Assembly (NCBI GenBank): GCA_032334235.1
Contig: JAVSGI010000005.1
Coordinates: 1,612,001-1,676,000 of the forward strand
DNA: 64,000 nt
Direction: 5' to 3'
Origin: Paracoccaceae bacterium Fryx2
GTDB taxonomy: Bacteria; Pseudomonadota; Alphaproteobacteria; Rhodobacterales; Rhodobacteraceae
Part shown: positions 34,831 to 45,043 of the stretch, one piece after another
Position numbering within the stretch: position 1 is the first letter of the stretch
Layout of the letters: every line of letters starts with the position of its first letter
The notes under the pieces: model-generated
What the model was told of the DNA's origin: nothing
The model's database searches: none
What the model saw: the letters and a program-made list of their open reading frames with translations, nothing else
Translations under genes and position numbers: made by a program

Positions 34831-34949
34831 GGTCTGGCGGCAAGGCCGGGGGTTTCACACCCCCCAGCCCGGCCACGGGCGGTGGTCTGGCGGCAAAGCC
34901 GGGGGTTTCACACCCCCGGACCCCCGTGGGATATTTGGGCCAAGATGAA
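34831..34949 (+). repeat. Duplicated GGGGGTTTCACACCCCC unit plus dispersed repeat copy 4
   Basis: Two near-identical about 40-bp units begin at 34831 and 34884 (GGTCTGGCGGCAAGGCCGG and GGTCTGGCGGCAAAGCCGG). Each carries the hairpin CCGGGGGT-TTCAC-ACCCCC(GG). The second runs into GGACCCCCGTGGGATATTTGGGCCAAGATGAAGG, the fullest form of the dispersed repeat. The rest of the 283-bp space up to the ferredoxin gene shows no further feature. Confidence 0.7.
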
Positions 34950-35109
34950 GGCGGAAGAATGGTGCTCGCGGGGGGTGCGATGGAGGCTGCCGATATTTGT
35001 GCCGGGCGGCCCCGACAGCGTCAGGCGGGATGGAACTGCCGGATCGGGCGTGACGCGGGCGGCTGGGGGGGGCGGCCCGGGGGGCCGCGGTGCCGGTCCG
35101 CCCCGCGGA

Positions 35110-35962
<853 letters not shown>

Positions 35963-36089
35963 GCCGACGGCTTCCGCCGCGGGGCGATTGCCGCTATGCT
36001 TTGCCGCAACGCAGGGCCGGGGGCAACCCGGTGCCGGCCCCGGGACCGGGCGGGCCGACGGGCGGCAGACAGACAGGCATGACGGCAGT

Positions 36090-36620
36090 ATGATCAGACC
36101 CCTTTTCCTTTGCAGCGTGCTGGCGCTGACGGCCTGCCAGGGCGTGCCGCTGCCCGAGGCCCCCGGCCGCGCCAACCTTGCGGCCGAACTGGTGCGCCGC
36201 ACCGAGCCCGGGCCGCCGCCCGCGCCGGACGGCATCTGCTGGGCCAGCGACGTGACCCCGGCGGTGATAGAGACCGTGACCGAGCAGGTGGTCGTCACCC
36301 CCGAGACGCGCGGCCCCGACGGGCGCGTGCTGATCCCGGCCAGCTACCGCACGGTGACGCAGCAGCGCATCCTGCAGGACCGGGAAACCGTGTGGTTCCA
36401 TACCCCCTGCCCCGCCGCGCTTACGGTCGATTTCATCGCCACGCTGCAGCGGGCGCTGAAGGCGCGGGGCTACTATCTGCTGCCGCTGACCGGCATGATG
36501 GATGCCGCGACGCGCGAAGCGGTCCGGCGCTTTCAGCAACCGCTGGGCCTGGACAGTCCGCAGCTGTCGCTGGCGGCGGCGCGCGATCTGGGTATCGTGG
36601 CGGCCGATCTCGGCGGCTGA
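36090..36620 (+). CDS. Lipoprotein with C-terminal peptidoglycan-binding domain
   Basis: 176-residue predicted lipoprotein: MIRPLFLCSVLALTAC ends in a lipobox with Cys at residue 16. The last about 65 residues form a PG_binding_1 domain (LQRALKARGYYLLPLTG, then DAATREAVRRFQQ). The middle section (VTEQVVVTPET and RTVTQQRIL) resembles repeats seen in Rhodobacteraceae cell-envelope proteins. A longer open frame from 35862 overlaps the DnaE2 remnant and is discarded. It probably anchors the outer membrane to peptidoglycan or assists wall remodelling; no enzyme domain is seen. Confidence 0.86.
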   Translation: MIRPLFLCSVLALTACQGVPLPEAPGRANLAAELVRRTEPGPPPAPDGICWASDVTPAVIETVTEQVVVTPETRGPDGRVLIPASYRTVTQQRILQDRETVWFHTPCPAALTVDFIATLQRALKARGYYLLPLTGMMDAATREAVRRFQQPLGLDSPQLSLAAARDLGIVAADLGG

Positions 36621-36637
36621 TCCGGATGCATGGACAA

Positions 36638-36663
36638 AGGGCGCCCGGTTGCCCGGACGCCCT
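36638..36663. terminator. Hairpin between the convergent lipoprotein and degP genes
   Basis: Arms AGGGCG-C-CCGG and CCGG-A-CGCCCT form an 11-bp stem with one mismatch and a TTGC loop, followed by CGTTT on the plus strand. It probably terminates both genes. Confidence 0.6.
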
Positions 36664-36685
36664 CGTTTCGGCCCGCCCGGGGGGC

Positions 36686-38173
36686 CTATTCCTCGATCGA
36701 CAGTGCCAGGAACCGCGGGTCGCCGCCCCGGCGGATCAGCAGCAGCAGCGACTTGCGGCCCGCGTCGCGCGCCTCGGTGATGCGGTCCTGCAGATCCTTG
36801 ATCTTCAGCACCTTCTGCTGACCGGCCTCGGTGATCAGGTCGCCTTCGCGCAGGCCCTTGGCATAGGCTTCGGACACCGCGTCCACGCGCGTCACAACCA
36901 GCCCCTCGATGCCCGAGGGCAGGCCGAGCCGCTCCACCTGTTCCGGGGTGACCGGGGTGACGGTCAGGCCCAGGATCTGGGCTTCGGACGGTTCGGACGG
37001 AACCGCCGACGCGGCCGGAACCGCCTCTTCGCCCTCGGCGGTTTCGCGGCGGCCAAGGGTCACGGACAGCGTCTGGGTCTTGCCTTCGCGCAGCACCACG
37101 ACCCGCACCGCCTGCCCGACCGGCGCATCCGCCACACGGCCGACCAGATCGCGGGTGTCGGACACGTCGGCACCGTCGAACGACAGGATCACGTCGCCCG
37201 CCAGCATCCCCGAATCCGCCGCAGGCCCCTGCGGCACATCGGTGATCAGCGCGCCCCGCGCTTCGGGCAGCCCCATCGCCTCGGCCACGTCGGGGGTCAC
37301 GTCCTGGATGCGAACGCCCAGCCAGCCGCGCCGCGTCTCGCCGAATTCCTTCAGCTGAAGCACGACCTTGTTGACCACGTTCGACGCCATCGAGAAGCCG
37401 ATGCCGATCGACCCGCCATTGGGCGACAGGATCGCGGTGTTCACCCCGATCACCTGACCGTCCATGTTGAACAGCGGCCCGCCGGAGTTGCCCCGGTTGA
37501 TCGCCGCATCGGTCTGGATGTAGTCGTCATAGGTGCCCGACAGCGCCCGCTTGCGCGCCGAGACGATGCCCGCCGAAACCGAGAACCCCTGCCCCAGCGG
37601 GTTGCCCATCGCCACGACCCAGTCGCCGACCCGCATCAGGTCGCTGTCGCCGAACGCGACGAACGGCAGCGGCTGGTCGCTGACCACTTTCAGCAGGGCG
37701 ATGTCGGTCTTGGGGTCGGTTCCGACCAGCTTGGCATCCAGCCGCTTGCCGGAAAAGAACTCGATCTCGATATCGTCGGCACCTTCGATCACATGGTTGT
37801 TCGTGACAATGTAGCCATCTTCCGAAATCACGAAACCCGACCCCAGCGCCTCGGACCGGCGGGGTTCGCTGTTGCCGCCCGGGCCGTTGCGATCCATGAA
37901 ATCGCGGAAGAAATCCTCGAACGGCGAACCGTCGGGCAGCATCGGCCCGGGGCCCGAGGGGGCGGCGACCACCGAGGATGTGGTGATGTTCACCACCGAC
38001 GGGCTGATGCTGGAGGCCAGATCGGCAAAGCTTTCCGGGGCGCCGCGCGCGCCGGCCTGCAACGTCTGGCTCATGGCCAGCGCGATGCCGAGCATCAGCG
38101 CAAGGAACAGCCGCGACGCGCCCTGCGGCGCTTCCCCGGTTCTGCGGGCGGTTGAGACAGCATGGGACTGCAC
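36686..38173 (-). CDS. DegP/HtrA-type periplasmic serine protease (Do family)
   Basis: 495-residue Do-like protease and chaperone. The catalytic triad is visible: His in VTNNHVIEG, Asp in KTDIALLK and Ser in GNSGGPLF. Two PDZ domains follow (around residues 285-375 and 400-490). A hydrophobic N-terminal segment (LFLALMLGIALAMSQTLQA) is the signal peptide or anchor. The start is GTG with a strong AAAGGAGA site eight bases upstream. It is the last of five minus-strand genes (rpiA, gor, hflK, hflC, degP) but separated from hflC by 313 bp. degP, degQ or mucD names are not distinguishable here. Confidence 0.93.
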   Translation of the reverse strand: MQSHAVSTARRTGEAPQGASRLFLALMLGIALAMSQTLQAGARGAPESFADLASSISPSVVNITTSSVVAAPSGPGPMLPDGSPFEDFFRDFMDRNGPGGNSEPRRSEALGSGFVISEDGYIVTNNHVIEGADDIEIEFFSGKRLDAKLVGTDPKTDIALLKVVSDQPLPFVAFGDSDLMRVGDWVVAMGNPLGQGFSVSAGIVSARKRALSGTYDDYIQTDAAINRGNSGGPLFNMDGQVIGVNTAILSPNGGSIGIGFSMASNVVNKVVLQLKEFGETRRGWLGVRIQDVTPDVAEAMGLPEARGALITDVPQGPAADSGMLAGDVILSFDGADVSDTRDLVGRVADAPVGQAVRVVVLREGKTQTLSVTLGRRETAEGEEAVPAASAVPSEPSEAQILGLTVTPVTPEQVERLGLPSGIEGLVVTRVDAVSEAYAKGLREGDLITEAGQQKVLKIKDLQDRITEARDAGRKSLLLLIRRGGDPRFLALSIEE

Positions 38174-38486
38174 TCCGATCTCCTTTCATTTCTTCCTTCG
38201 CGAGCCGGACCTGCGGGCGGCACGGCGTGGCGATCAGCGGGATCATGTTCAGACAAGACCGGCGGAATGCAATGCAATCCCCGTCTCGGAGTGTCAAATG
38301 GATGTGAACCGACCAAGGGCATTGTCACAGGCACGGCGATTCCAGGCAAGGTCTCCCGGCGCCGTGGCAGCGTATTCCGCCCCCTCTGCCAAAGCAGGGG
38401 GCGGGGTCGTCGCTTGGTCGCGTTCGGCACCGGGGCCGGGTCTCAGGATCTCCGGCCGGAAAACCCGCCCCGGCGCCGCGACAAGG
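38174..38486. other. 313-bp non-coding gap between hflC and degP
   Basis: No supported gene. On the minus strand it carries the degP leader. A TTGACA (38292-38297) lies about 120 bp before the degP GTG with no clear -10 at the right spacing. The part next to hflC is GC-rich without an obvious terminator. Confidence 0.5.
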
Positions 38487-39362
38487 TCACTCGGGGGCCT
38501 TTTCGCTGCGCAGATAGTCGAAGAACACCGAGTCGGGCTGCATCACGATCGACGAATTGCCGCCCTTCAGCGCCCGTTCGTAAGAGGTCAGCGACCGGGT
38601 GAAGGCAAAGAATTCCGGGTCGCGCCCGAACGCCTCGGCATAGATCGCGTTGCGCTGGCCGTCGGCCTCGCCCCGGATCACCTCGGCTTCCTTGCGCGCC
38701 TGCGATGTCAGTTCGACCACCGTCCGGTCGGCAGATGCCCGCACCCTCTGGGCGGCCTCGCCACCGCGGGCAATCTCGTCGGCGGCCTCGCGTTCGCGTT
38801 CGGCCCGCATCCGGCTGTAGGTCGCCGAAAGGTTCTGTTCGGGCAGGTCGGTCCGGGTCAGACGCACGTCGATCACGTCGACGCCCAGCGAAAGCGCCTC
38901 GCGCCGCGCCTGATCGCGGATCAGGTTCATCAGGCTGGTGCGGTCTTCCGACAGCACGCGCTGCGACGGCACACCGCCCAGCACTTCGCGGATCGCGGCG
39001 TTCAGGATCCGCTCCAGCCGGACCTGCGCGGCGCGAACCCCGTCGGCCCCTACCGATTCGCGGAAGTTGACCAGATCGACGATCCGCCAGCGCGCGAAGG
39101 CGTCGACCACCAGACGGCGGTCATCCAGCGGCGTCACTTCCAGCGGTTGCGTCGGCAGGCCCAGGATGCGGCCGTCATAGCGCACCACGTCCTGGATCAG
39201 CGGGATCTTGAAGCCCAGACCGGGCTCCTCCTTCACCGCCTTCACCTGGCCGAATTGCAGGACCAGCACCTTTTCGCGTTCATCGACGATGAACACCGAT
39301 GACAGCGCAAGGGCGCCGACGATGAACAGCGCGGGCAGCGCAATGGATACGGCTTTCATCAA
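38487..39362 (-). CDS. hflC: HflC, regulator of FtsH protease (SPFH family)
   Basis: 291-residue membrane protein with one N-terminal transmembrane helix (ALPALFIVGALALSSVFIV) and a periplasmic SPFH/prohibitin domain, followed by a coiled-coil (EREREAADEIARGGEAAQRVRA region). HflC and HflK form a cage around FtsH and limit its access to membrane substrates. It overlaps hflK by four bases. The C-terminal EFFAFTRSLTSYERALK segment is standard for HflC. Secure call. Confidence 0.96.
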   Translation of the reverse strand: MMKAVSIALPALFIVGALALSSVFIVDEREKVLVLQFGQVKAVKEEPGLGFKIPLIQDVVRYDGRILGLPTQPLEVTPLDDRRLVVDAFARWRIVDLVNFRESVGADGVRAAQVRLERILNAAIREVLGGVPSQRVLSEDRTSLMNLIRDQARREALSLGVDVIDVRLTRTDLPEQNLSATYSRMRAEREREAADEIARGGEAAQRVRASADRTVVELTSQARKEAEVIRGEADGQRNAIYAEAFGRDPEFFAFTRSLTSYERALKGGNSSIVMQPDSVFFDYLRSEKAPE

Positions 39363-40561
39363 TTGTTCCCCTGCGTTGTCGCCGCTGCGGCCGGTGCGGC
39401 GGGGGCCATGCGGCCCAGTTCGTTCAGCGGCAGGAAGGGCACGACACCCTGACCACCGGCCTCGCCACCCGACACGCCGTCGAGGATGACCTTGTTCATG
39501 CCGCCAAGGACGGTTTCCATGGTTTCCAGATACATGCGCCGCCGGGTCACTTCGGGGGCCTTCACATATTCCTCGTAGACGGACAGGAAGCGGCTCGCCT
39601 CGCCCTCGGCGTTGTTGACCACCTGGGCGCGGTAGGCCTCGGCGTCTTCGGCCAGACGGGCGGCTTCACCGCGCGCGCCCGCCGTCACGCGGTTGGCATA
39701 GGCGTCGGCCTCTTTTTCCAGCCGGTCGCGCTGCTGCTGCGCCGCCTGCACTTCGCGGAAGCTGTCGATGACCTCGCGCGGCGGATCGGCCTTGTCGAAG
39801 TTCACCCGCACGACCGCGATGCCCGCCTGATAGCTGTCGAGCGTGCCCTGAACCGCCGCCCGCAGATCCGAGGCAATCACCCCCCGGTCACGGTTCAGCA
39901 CCGGCGCCAGCTCTGACCGGGCGATGATGTCGCGCATCGCACTTTCGGCCACGGCGCGGATGGTGTCGGTCGGGTCGGCCAGGTTGAACAGGAAGGCCGC
40001 CGGGTCCGACACGTTCCACACCACCTGGAATTCGATATCCACGATGTTCTGGTCGCGCGTCAGCATCAGGCCGGTGTCGGTGTCGCCGCCGCGCCCGGTG
40101 CCGATGTCGGTCTGCCGCTCGCCGGTGACCTGCACGATTTCCGCCCTGACCAGCGGCCAGGGCGCGAAGTTCAGGCCCGGATTGCCGATTGCCGAAAACT
40201 CGCCGAGGAACAGCTCGACCGAGCGTTCTTCGGGCTTCACCGTGTAGAAGGACATGAAGCCCCACAGGGCGGCAAGCCCAAGCACGCCCAGTGCCAGCCC
40301 CTGCTTGGTGAACAGCGGCGCCATCGGGTTGCCCCCGCCGCCACCCCCGCCGCCGCCGCCGCCATTGCCGGACCTGCCGCGGCCGCCCATCAGGACGCGC
40401 AGCTGTTCCTGGCCCTTCTTCATGATCTCGTCGATTTCGGGGATCTGCGGGCCTTCGCCCCCCGGCTTGCGCCCGCCGCGCCCGTCTTTCGGATCCCGCC
40501 CCTCGCGGTTGTCTCCTCCGCCCGAGCCGCCACCGCCCCAGGGCCCACCGTTTCCTGACAT
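39359..40561 (-). CDS. hflK: HflK, regulator of FtsH protease (SPFH family)
   Basis: 400-residue partner of HflC. A Gly-rich cytoplasmic N-terminus (residues 1-95, including a run of nine Gly near residue 75) leads to one transmembrane helix (GLALGVLGLAALWGFMSFY), then the SPFH domain (VNFDKADPPREVIDSF) and coiled-coil. The C-terminal tail is Ala/Pro-rich. It is followed by hflC with a four-base overlap and lies 56 bp after gor. Confidence 0.96.
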   Translation of the reverse strand: MSGNGGPWGGGGSGGGDNREGRDPKDGRGGRKPGGEGPQIPEIDEIMKKGQEQLRVLMGGRGRSGNGGGGGGGGGGGNPMAPLFTKQGLALGVLGLAALWGFMSFYTVKPEERSVELFLGEFSAIGNPGLNFAPWPLVRAEIVQVTGERQTDIGTGRGGDTDTGLMLTRDQNIVDIEFQVVWNVSDPAAFLFNLADPTDTIRAVAESAMRDIIARSELAPVLNRDRGVIASDLRAAVQGTLDSYQAGIAVVRVNFDKADPPREVIDSFREVQAAQQQRDRLEKEADAYANRVTAGARGEAARLAEDAEAYRAQVVNNAEGEASRFLSVYEEYVKAPEVTRRRMYLETMETVLGGMNKVILDGVSGGEAGGQGVVPFLPLNELGRMAPAAPAAAATTQGNN

Positions 40562-40617
40562 CCTGTCTTTTCCCTTTTGCTTCTTTGTATGGGTAACTGG
40601 TCATTCCCGCGCGAAAA

Positions 40618-41976
40618 TCAAGCTTTCCGCAGCGGTGACCGCAAGGTTACCAGTTCCTCCGACATGGTCGGATGCACCGCAACCGTCCGGTCGAAATCGT
40701 CTTTTGTCGCCCCCATGCGGATCGCGATCGCCGCAAGCTGGATCATCTCGCCCGCGCCGGGTGCGACGATATGACAGCCCAGCACCCTGCGCGTCGTCTG
40801 GCTGACAATCAGCTTCATCAGCACCCGGTCGGGCCGCCCGGCGAAAAGCGACTGCATCGGGCGGAAGGCGGTGGCATAGACCTCGATCGGTTCCTGCGCC
40901 CGCGCGGCCTCTTCCGTCAGGCCGACCGAGCCGAGTTCGGGCTGGGTGAACACCGCGCTGGCAACGAGATCGTGGTCGGCCTTGCGCGGCTGGCCCTTGA
41001 ATACGGTGTCAGCGAAAGCGTGCCCCTCCCGGATCGCGACGGGCGTCAGGTTGATCCGGTCGGTCACGTCGCCCACGGCATGGATCGAGGGCACCGCGGT
41101 CTGGCTGTAGTCATCGACCACGATCTGCCCGTTGCGCCCCAGTTCGACGCCCAGGGCCTCCAGCCCCAGCCCGGCCGAATTGGGTTTTCGGCCCGTGGCA
41201 TAGAGCACAAGGTCGAACTCCCGCTCGCCGCCGTCGGTGGAAACGGCGCGGATGCCGCCGCTCGCCTGTTCCAGCCGGATCACGTCGGTGCCGCAATGGA
41301 TGGCGATGCCGCGCGCCTGCATGGCGTTGGCGACGTGCCCCCGCGCCTCGTCGTCGAAGCCGCGCAGGATCTGCGCGCCGCGATAGTATTGCGTGACCTC
41401 GACCCCCAGCCCGTGCAGGATGCAGGCAAATTCGGACGCGATGTAGCCGCCGCCCACCACCAGCGCGCGTTTCGGCAGATCGGGCAGATGAAAGATCTCG
41501 TTCGAGGTCACCGCCAGATCCGCCCCCGGGATGTCGGGCACGAAGGGGCGCCCGCCGGTGGCGATCAGGATGTGCCGGGCGCGGACCGTCTGGCCGGTGG
41601 ATAGCCGCACGGTATGGGCATCCTCCATCACGGCGCGGGCATCGTGGACCGTGACCCCCGCGGTTTGCAGCGTGCTGCGATAGGCGGCCTCCAGCCGGGA
41701 AAGTTCGGTTTCCAGACGGGTGCGGAACCGCGGCCAGTCGAAGCTGCCGTCGGTCACATCCCAGCCATAGGCCCGGGCATCCGCCATCGCCTGCGGATAC
41801 TCCGACGCAAAGACCATCAGCTTTTTCGGCACGCAGCCCCGGATGACGCAGGTGCCGCCCATCCGGTCTTCCTCGGCCAGCGCGACGCTTGCGCCGGCTT
41901 CGCCCGCGGCGATCCGCGCGGCGCGCACACCGCCCGATCCGCCGCCGATCACGAACAGGTCATGGTCGAACGCCAA
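40618..41976 (-). CDS. gor: Glutathione-disulfide reductase
   Basis: 452-residue FAD/NADPH flavoprotein that keeps glutathione reduced. The N-terminal FAD motif GGGSGGVRAARIAA is at residues 11-24, the redox pair is C43/C48 in GGTCVIRGCVPKK, the NADPH motif is VVGGGYIASEFA, and the C-terminal His-Glu dyad appears in VHPTMSEELV. It starts four bases after the rpiA stop and precedes hflK, so the group may be co-transcribed. Confidence 0.96.
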   Translation of the reverse strand: MAFDHDLFVIGGGSGGVRAARIAAGEAGASVALAEEDRMGGTCVIRGCVPKKLMVFASEYPQAMADARAYGWDVTDGSFDWPRFRTRLETELSRLEAAYRSTLQTAGVTVHDARAVMEDAHTVRLSTGQTVRARHILIATGGRPFVPDIPGADLAVTSNEIFHLPDLPKRALVVGGGYIASEFACILHGLGVEVTQYYRGAQILRGFDDEARGHVANAMQARGIAIHCGTDVIRLEQASGGIRAVSTDGGEREFDLVLYATGRKPNSAGLGLEALGVELGRNGQIVVDDYSQTAVPSIHAVGDVTDRINLTPVAIREGHAFADTVFKGQPRKADHDLVASAVFTQPELGSVGLTEEAARAQEPIEVYATAFRPMQSLFAGRPDRVLMKLIVSQTTRRVLGCHIVAPGAGEMIQLAAIAIRMGATKDDFDRTVAVHPTMSEELVTLRSPLRKA

Positions 41977-41980
41977 CAGA

Positions 41981-42769
41981 TCAATCCTCCAGGTCGGCGA
42001 AGATGTTGTCGGTCGCGGCGAATTCGACGCGGTCCTCCTCGACCGACCCCGCGTTGATGTCGCGCACCGTCACCCGCCCGTCGCCATGACCGATGATCAC
42101 GATGTCGCAGATGTCGATGAACAGCCCGTTTTCCACCACGCCCGGAATCTGGTTCAGCACCAGCGCCAGTTGCCGCGGGTTGCCGATCCGGCGCAGATGC
42201 AGGTCGACGATGTAGTTCGCCTCGTCGGTGATCAGCGGCCGGTCGCCGTTCATGCGCAGCGTGCAGTCGCGGTTCAGCACATCGAGCGAGACCAGGGTTT
42301 CCTCGATCAGCGCCTTTGTGGTCTGCCAGCCGAACGGGATCACCTCGACCGGGAGGGGGAAGGCGCCAAGCTGCGCCACTTCCTTGGCGGCGTCGGCGAT
42401 CACGATCATCTGGTCGGAGGCCGTCGCCACGATCTTTTCCTGCAGCAGCGCCGCCCCGCCGCCCTTGATCAGGTTCAGGTTGCCGTCGAATTCATCCGCC
42501 CCGTCGATCGTCAGATCCAGCCATTTCGCCTCGTCCAGGCTCATGATCGGCACGCCGACCTGCCGGGCCAGTTCGGCCGTGCGGCTGGAGGTCGGAACCC
42601 CGGTCACCCGCAGGCCCTCCTCGCGGATCCGCTCGCCCAGGCAGCGCACCATCCAGGCGGCGGTGGACCCGGTGCCCAGGCCGACGCGCATCCCTGTTTC
42701 GACGAAATCGGCCGCGCGCTTTGCTGCGACGAACTTGGCCTTGTCGATGGGGGAAAGGTCGGCGGGCAT
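41981..42769 (-). CDS. rpiA: Ribose-5-phosphate isomerase A
   Basis: 262-residue pentose-phosphate enzyme interconverting ribose-5-phosphate and ribulose-5-phosphate. Signature blocks are GLGTGSTA (about 30-37), DGADEFD (catalytic Asp region, about 90-96) and KGGGAALLQEKIV. The length is some 30 residues above the E. coli enzyme, normal in this group. A TATAAA at about 42797-42802 on the minus strand may belong to its promoter. First gene of the rpiA-gor-hflKC group. Confidence 0.96.
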   Translation of the reverse strand: MPADLSPIDKAKFVAAKRAADFVETGMRVGLGTGSTAAWMVRCLGERIREEGLRVTGVPTSSRTAELARQVGVPIMSLDEAKWLDLTIDGADEFDGNLNLIKGGGAALLQEKIVATASDQMIVIADAAKEVAQLGAFPLPVEVIPFGWQTTKALIEETLVSLDVLNRDCTLRMNGDRPLITDEANYIVDLHLRRIGNPRQLALVLNQIPGVVENGLFIDICDIVIIGHGDGRVTVRDINAGSVEEDRVEFAATDNIFADLED

Positions 42770-42871
42770 GGCGGTCTCCTGTCTGGCGTGCCCTGTTTAT
42801 ACGGAGAATGCCCCGAACGTGCGAGTGGCAATTGCGCGCCGCGCCAGCCGGAGGTCGGATGCCGCGCGCGG

Positions 42872-43489
42872 TCAGGCGTCCTTTTCGCTTTCCTCCCCGG
42901 CCTTTCCGGCCTCGCTCGCCGCCAGCACGGCGGCAACACCCGCCGTCACCTCGGCCAGCGTCAGCAGGCCGTCGCCGTCCAGATCGAAGCGCATCAGCGC
43001 TGCCAGATCGGCGGCCCGCGCATCTGACAGGGTTTTCAGTGCCCGCAGGGCGGCGTGGCCGCGCAGTTCGCCCATGTCGACCTGGCCGTTGCCGTCGGCA
43101 TCCGCCGCCAGAAACGCGAGTTGCAGACACCCGCCCGCGCGCGGGCTTTCCACCGCGATGCGCTGGGCCAGTTCGGCGGCGGCCACCGCGCCGTCATTGT
43201 CCAGATCGGCGGCCAGCATCTGACGCATTTCATAGGTCCGGGCTTCGGCCCGTTCCAGCGCGACGAAGGCCGCAATGCCGCCGGGATCAAGCCCGCCCGG
43301 CCCGCCAAGGCCCGCGATCATCGTCGCCGCATCCTCGACGATCCGTCCGGGCGCGCGCTGCAGGCGGGTGACCACCGATTTAGGCAGCGCGGCCAGCAGC
43401 GCCTGCCCCTGCGCCGGGGCCAATGCGTCCTGCGCCGCGACGGGTCCGTAGATCAGCAGCACAAACCCGAGCATCAGACGGAACAGCAT
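42872..43489 (-). CDS. Exported EF-hand calcium-binding protein
   Basis: 205-residue protein with a signal peptide (MLFRLMLGFVLLIYGPVAAQ) and three EF-hand loops: DLDNDGAVAAAE, DADGNGQVDMGE and DLDGDGLLTLAE, each with the expected D-x-D-x-[DN]-G spacing and terminal Glu. AAGGAG sits eight bases before the ATG at 43489; the frame also reaches 43516. The C-terminus is short and acidic. It is divergent from sdaA and alone. Calcium binding is likely; its role is unknown. Confidence 0.87.
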   Translation of the reverse strand: MLFRLMLGFVLLIYGPVAAQDALAPAQGQALLAALPKSVVTRLQRAPGRIVEDAATMIAGLGGPGGLDPGGIAAFVALERAEARTYEMRQMLAADLDNDGAVAAAELAQRIAVESPRAGGCLQLAFLAADADGNGQVDMGELRGHAALRALKTLSDARAADLAALMRFDLDGDGLLTLAEVTAGVAAVLAASEAGKAGEESEKDA

Positions 43490-43660
43490 GATGTGTTCTC
43501 CTTGTGTTCGCTTCATCTGTGGCCGATTCCGGTTAACATGCGGTTAACGCGGTTGCGCCGAAGGCCGGGGAGATGTCGGTTTCAGACAGGCACCGCGCCC
43601 CGCGGCGGGCGAAACACCATGAAGGCCGCCATCCGGGCAGGCAGCACGAAGGGCCACGCG

Positions 43661-45040
43661 ATGTTTCTGTCAGTTTTCGACATGTTCAAGGTGGGGGTTG
43701 GCCCGTCGTCGTCGCACACCATGGGCCCGATGGTCGCGGGTGCGCGGTTCCTTGATCTGCTGCGCGCCAGCCCGTTTCATGCCCATGGCCTGCGGGCCTC
43801 GCTGCATGGCAGCCTTGCGTTCACCGGGGTCGGCCATGCCACCGACCGTGCCACGATCCTTGGCCTCGCCGGATTCGAACCCGCAACCTATGACGCTGAA
43901 AAGGCAGAGGAAACGCTTGCAGCGATCAGGGCCGACAAGACCATCCGCGCGCCCGGCCTGCGCCCGCTGCACTTCGACCCCGAGCGCGACCTGCTGTTCG
44001 ACTATGGCCCGTCGCTGCCCGGCCATGCCAACGGCATGATCCTGCGCGCCACCGATGCGCAGGGCGACGTGATCCTGCAGGAAACCTACTATTCCATCGG
44101 CGGCGGCTTCGTGCTGACCGATGCCGAACAGCGCGCGGCGGCAGATGACCGCGCCAGGGGCCCCGCCGCGGTGCCCTTCCCGTTCGAGACGGCCGAACAG
44201 ATGCTGGCGATGGCCGCGGCCTCGGGCAAGACCATCGCGCAGATGAAGCGCATCAACGAACTGACCTTCCGCACCGCGGCCGAGCTTGATCAGGGCATGG
44301 CGCGGATCTGGCAGGTGATGACCGACTGCATTTCGCGGGGAATGCTGGGCACCGGCATCCTGCCCGGCGGGCTGAAGGTGCGCCGCCGCGCCAAAGGCAT
44401 CCATGACGCGCTGCTGGCCGAACGCGGGCTGAACCTTGTGGCGCCCCACACCATCAACGACTGGATGAGCCTTTACGCCATGGCGGTGAACGAGGAAAAC
44501 GCGGCCGGCGGGCAGGTGGTCACGGCGCCGACCAATGGTGCGGCGGGGGTGGTGCCCGCGGTGATCCGCTACTGGCTGGACCATGTGCCGGGGGCCTCGG
44601 CCGCCCGGGTGGGAGAGTTCCTGCTGACGGCGGCGGCGGTTGGCGGGCTGGTCAAGCACAATGCCTCGATTTCCGGGGCTGAGTGCGGCTGTCAGGCCGA
44701 GGTGGGGGCAGCGGCAGCGATGGGGGCGGCGGGCCTTGCCGCCGTGCTGGGCGGCACGCCGGAACAGGTTGAAAACGCCGCTGAAATCGCGCTGGAGCAT
44801 CACCTCGGCATGACCTGCGACCCGGTGCGCGGGCTGGTGCAGGTGCCCTGCATCGAACGCAACGGGCTGGGGGCGATCAAGGCGGTCTCGGCGGCCAGCC
44901 TTGCAATGCGCGGCGACGGGCAGCATCTGGTCAGCTTGGATGTCTGCATCGAGACCATGCGCCAGACCGGCCGCGACATGCACGAGAAATACAAGGAAAC
45001 CTCGCTGGGCGGGCTGGCGGTCAACGTGCCGAACTGCTGA
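43661..45040 (+). CDS. sdaA: L-serine ammonia-lyase (L-serine deaminase), iron-sulfur type
   Basis: 459-residue single-chain enzyme converting L-serine to pyruvate and ammonia. The N-terminal beta domain starts [20 protein letters not shown], a strongly conserved block. The alpha domain holds the cysteines that ligate the [4Fe-4S] cluster ([12 protein letters not shown] and [13 protein letters not shown]). The frame is open upstream to 43055; an ATG at 43619 is possible, but the family start at 43661 with GAAGGG before it is chosen. Confidence 0.95.
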   Translation: MFLSVFDMFKVGVGPSSSHTMGPMVAGARFLDLLRASPFHAHGLRASLHGSLAFTGVGHATDRATILGLAGFEPATYDAEKAEETLAAIRADKTIRAPGLRPLHFDPERDLLFDYGPSLPGHANGMILRATDAQGDVILQETYYSIGGGFVLTDAEQRAAADDRARGPAAVPFPFETAEQMLAMAAASGKTIAQMKRINELTFRTAAELDQGMARIWQVMTDCISRGMLGTGILPGGLKVRRRAKGIHDALLAERGLNLVAPHTINDWMSLYAMAVNEENAAGGQVVTAPTNGAAGVVPAVIRYWLDHVPGASAARVGEFLLTAAAVGGLVKHNASISGAECGCQAEVGAAAAMGAAGLAAVLGGTPEQVENAAEIALEHHLGMTCDPVRGLVQVPCIERNGLGAIKAVSAASLAMRGDGQHLVSLDVCIETMRQTGRDMHEKYKETSLGGLAVNVPNC

Positions 45041-45043
45041 GCG

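Noticed and set aside
40321-40370. CCGCCGCCACC-rich stretch as a simple-sequence repeat of interest
   Set aside because: It encodes the Gly-rich cytoplasmic part of HflK, which is normal for the family.
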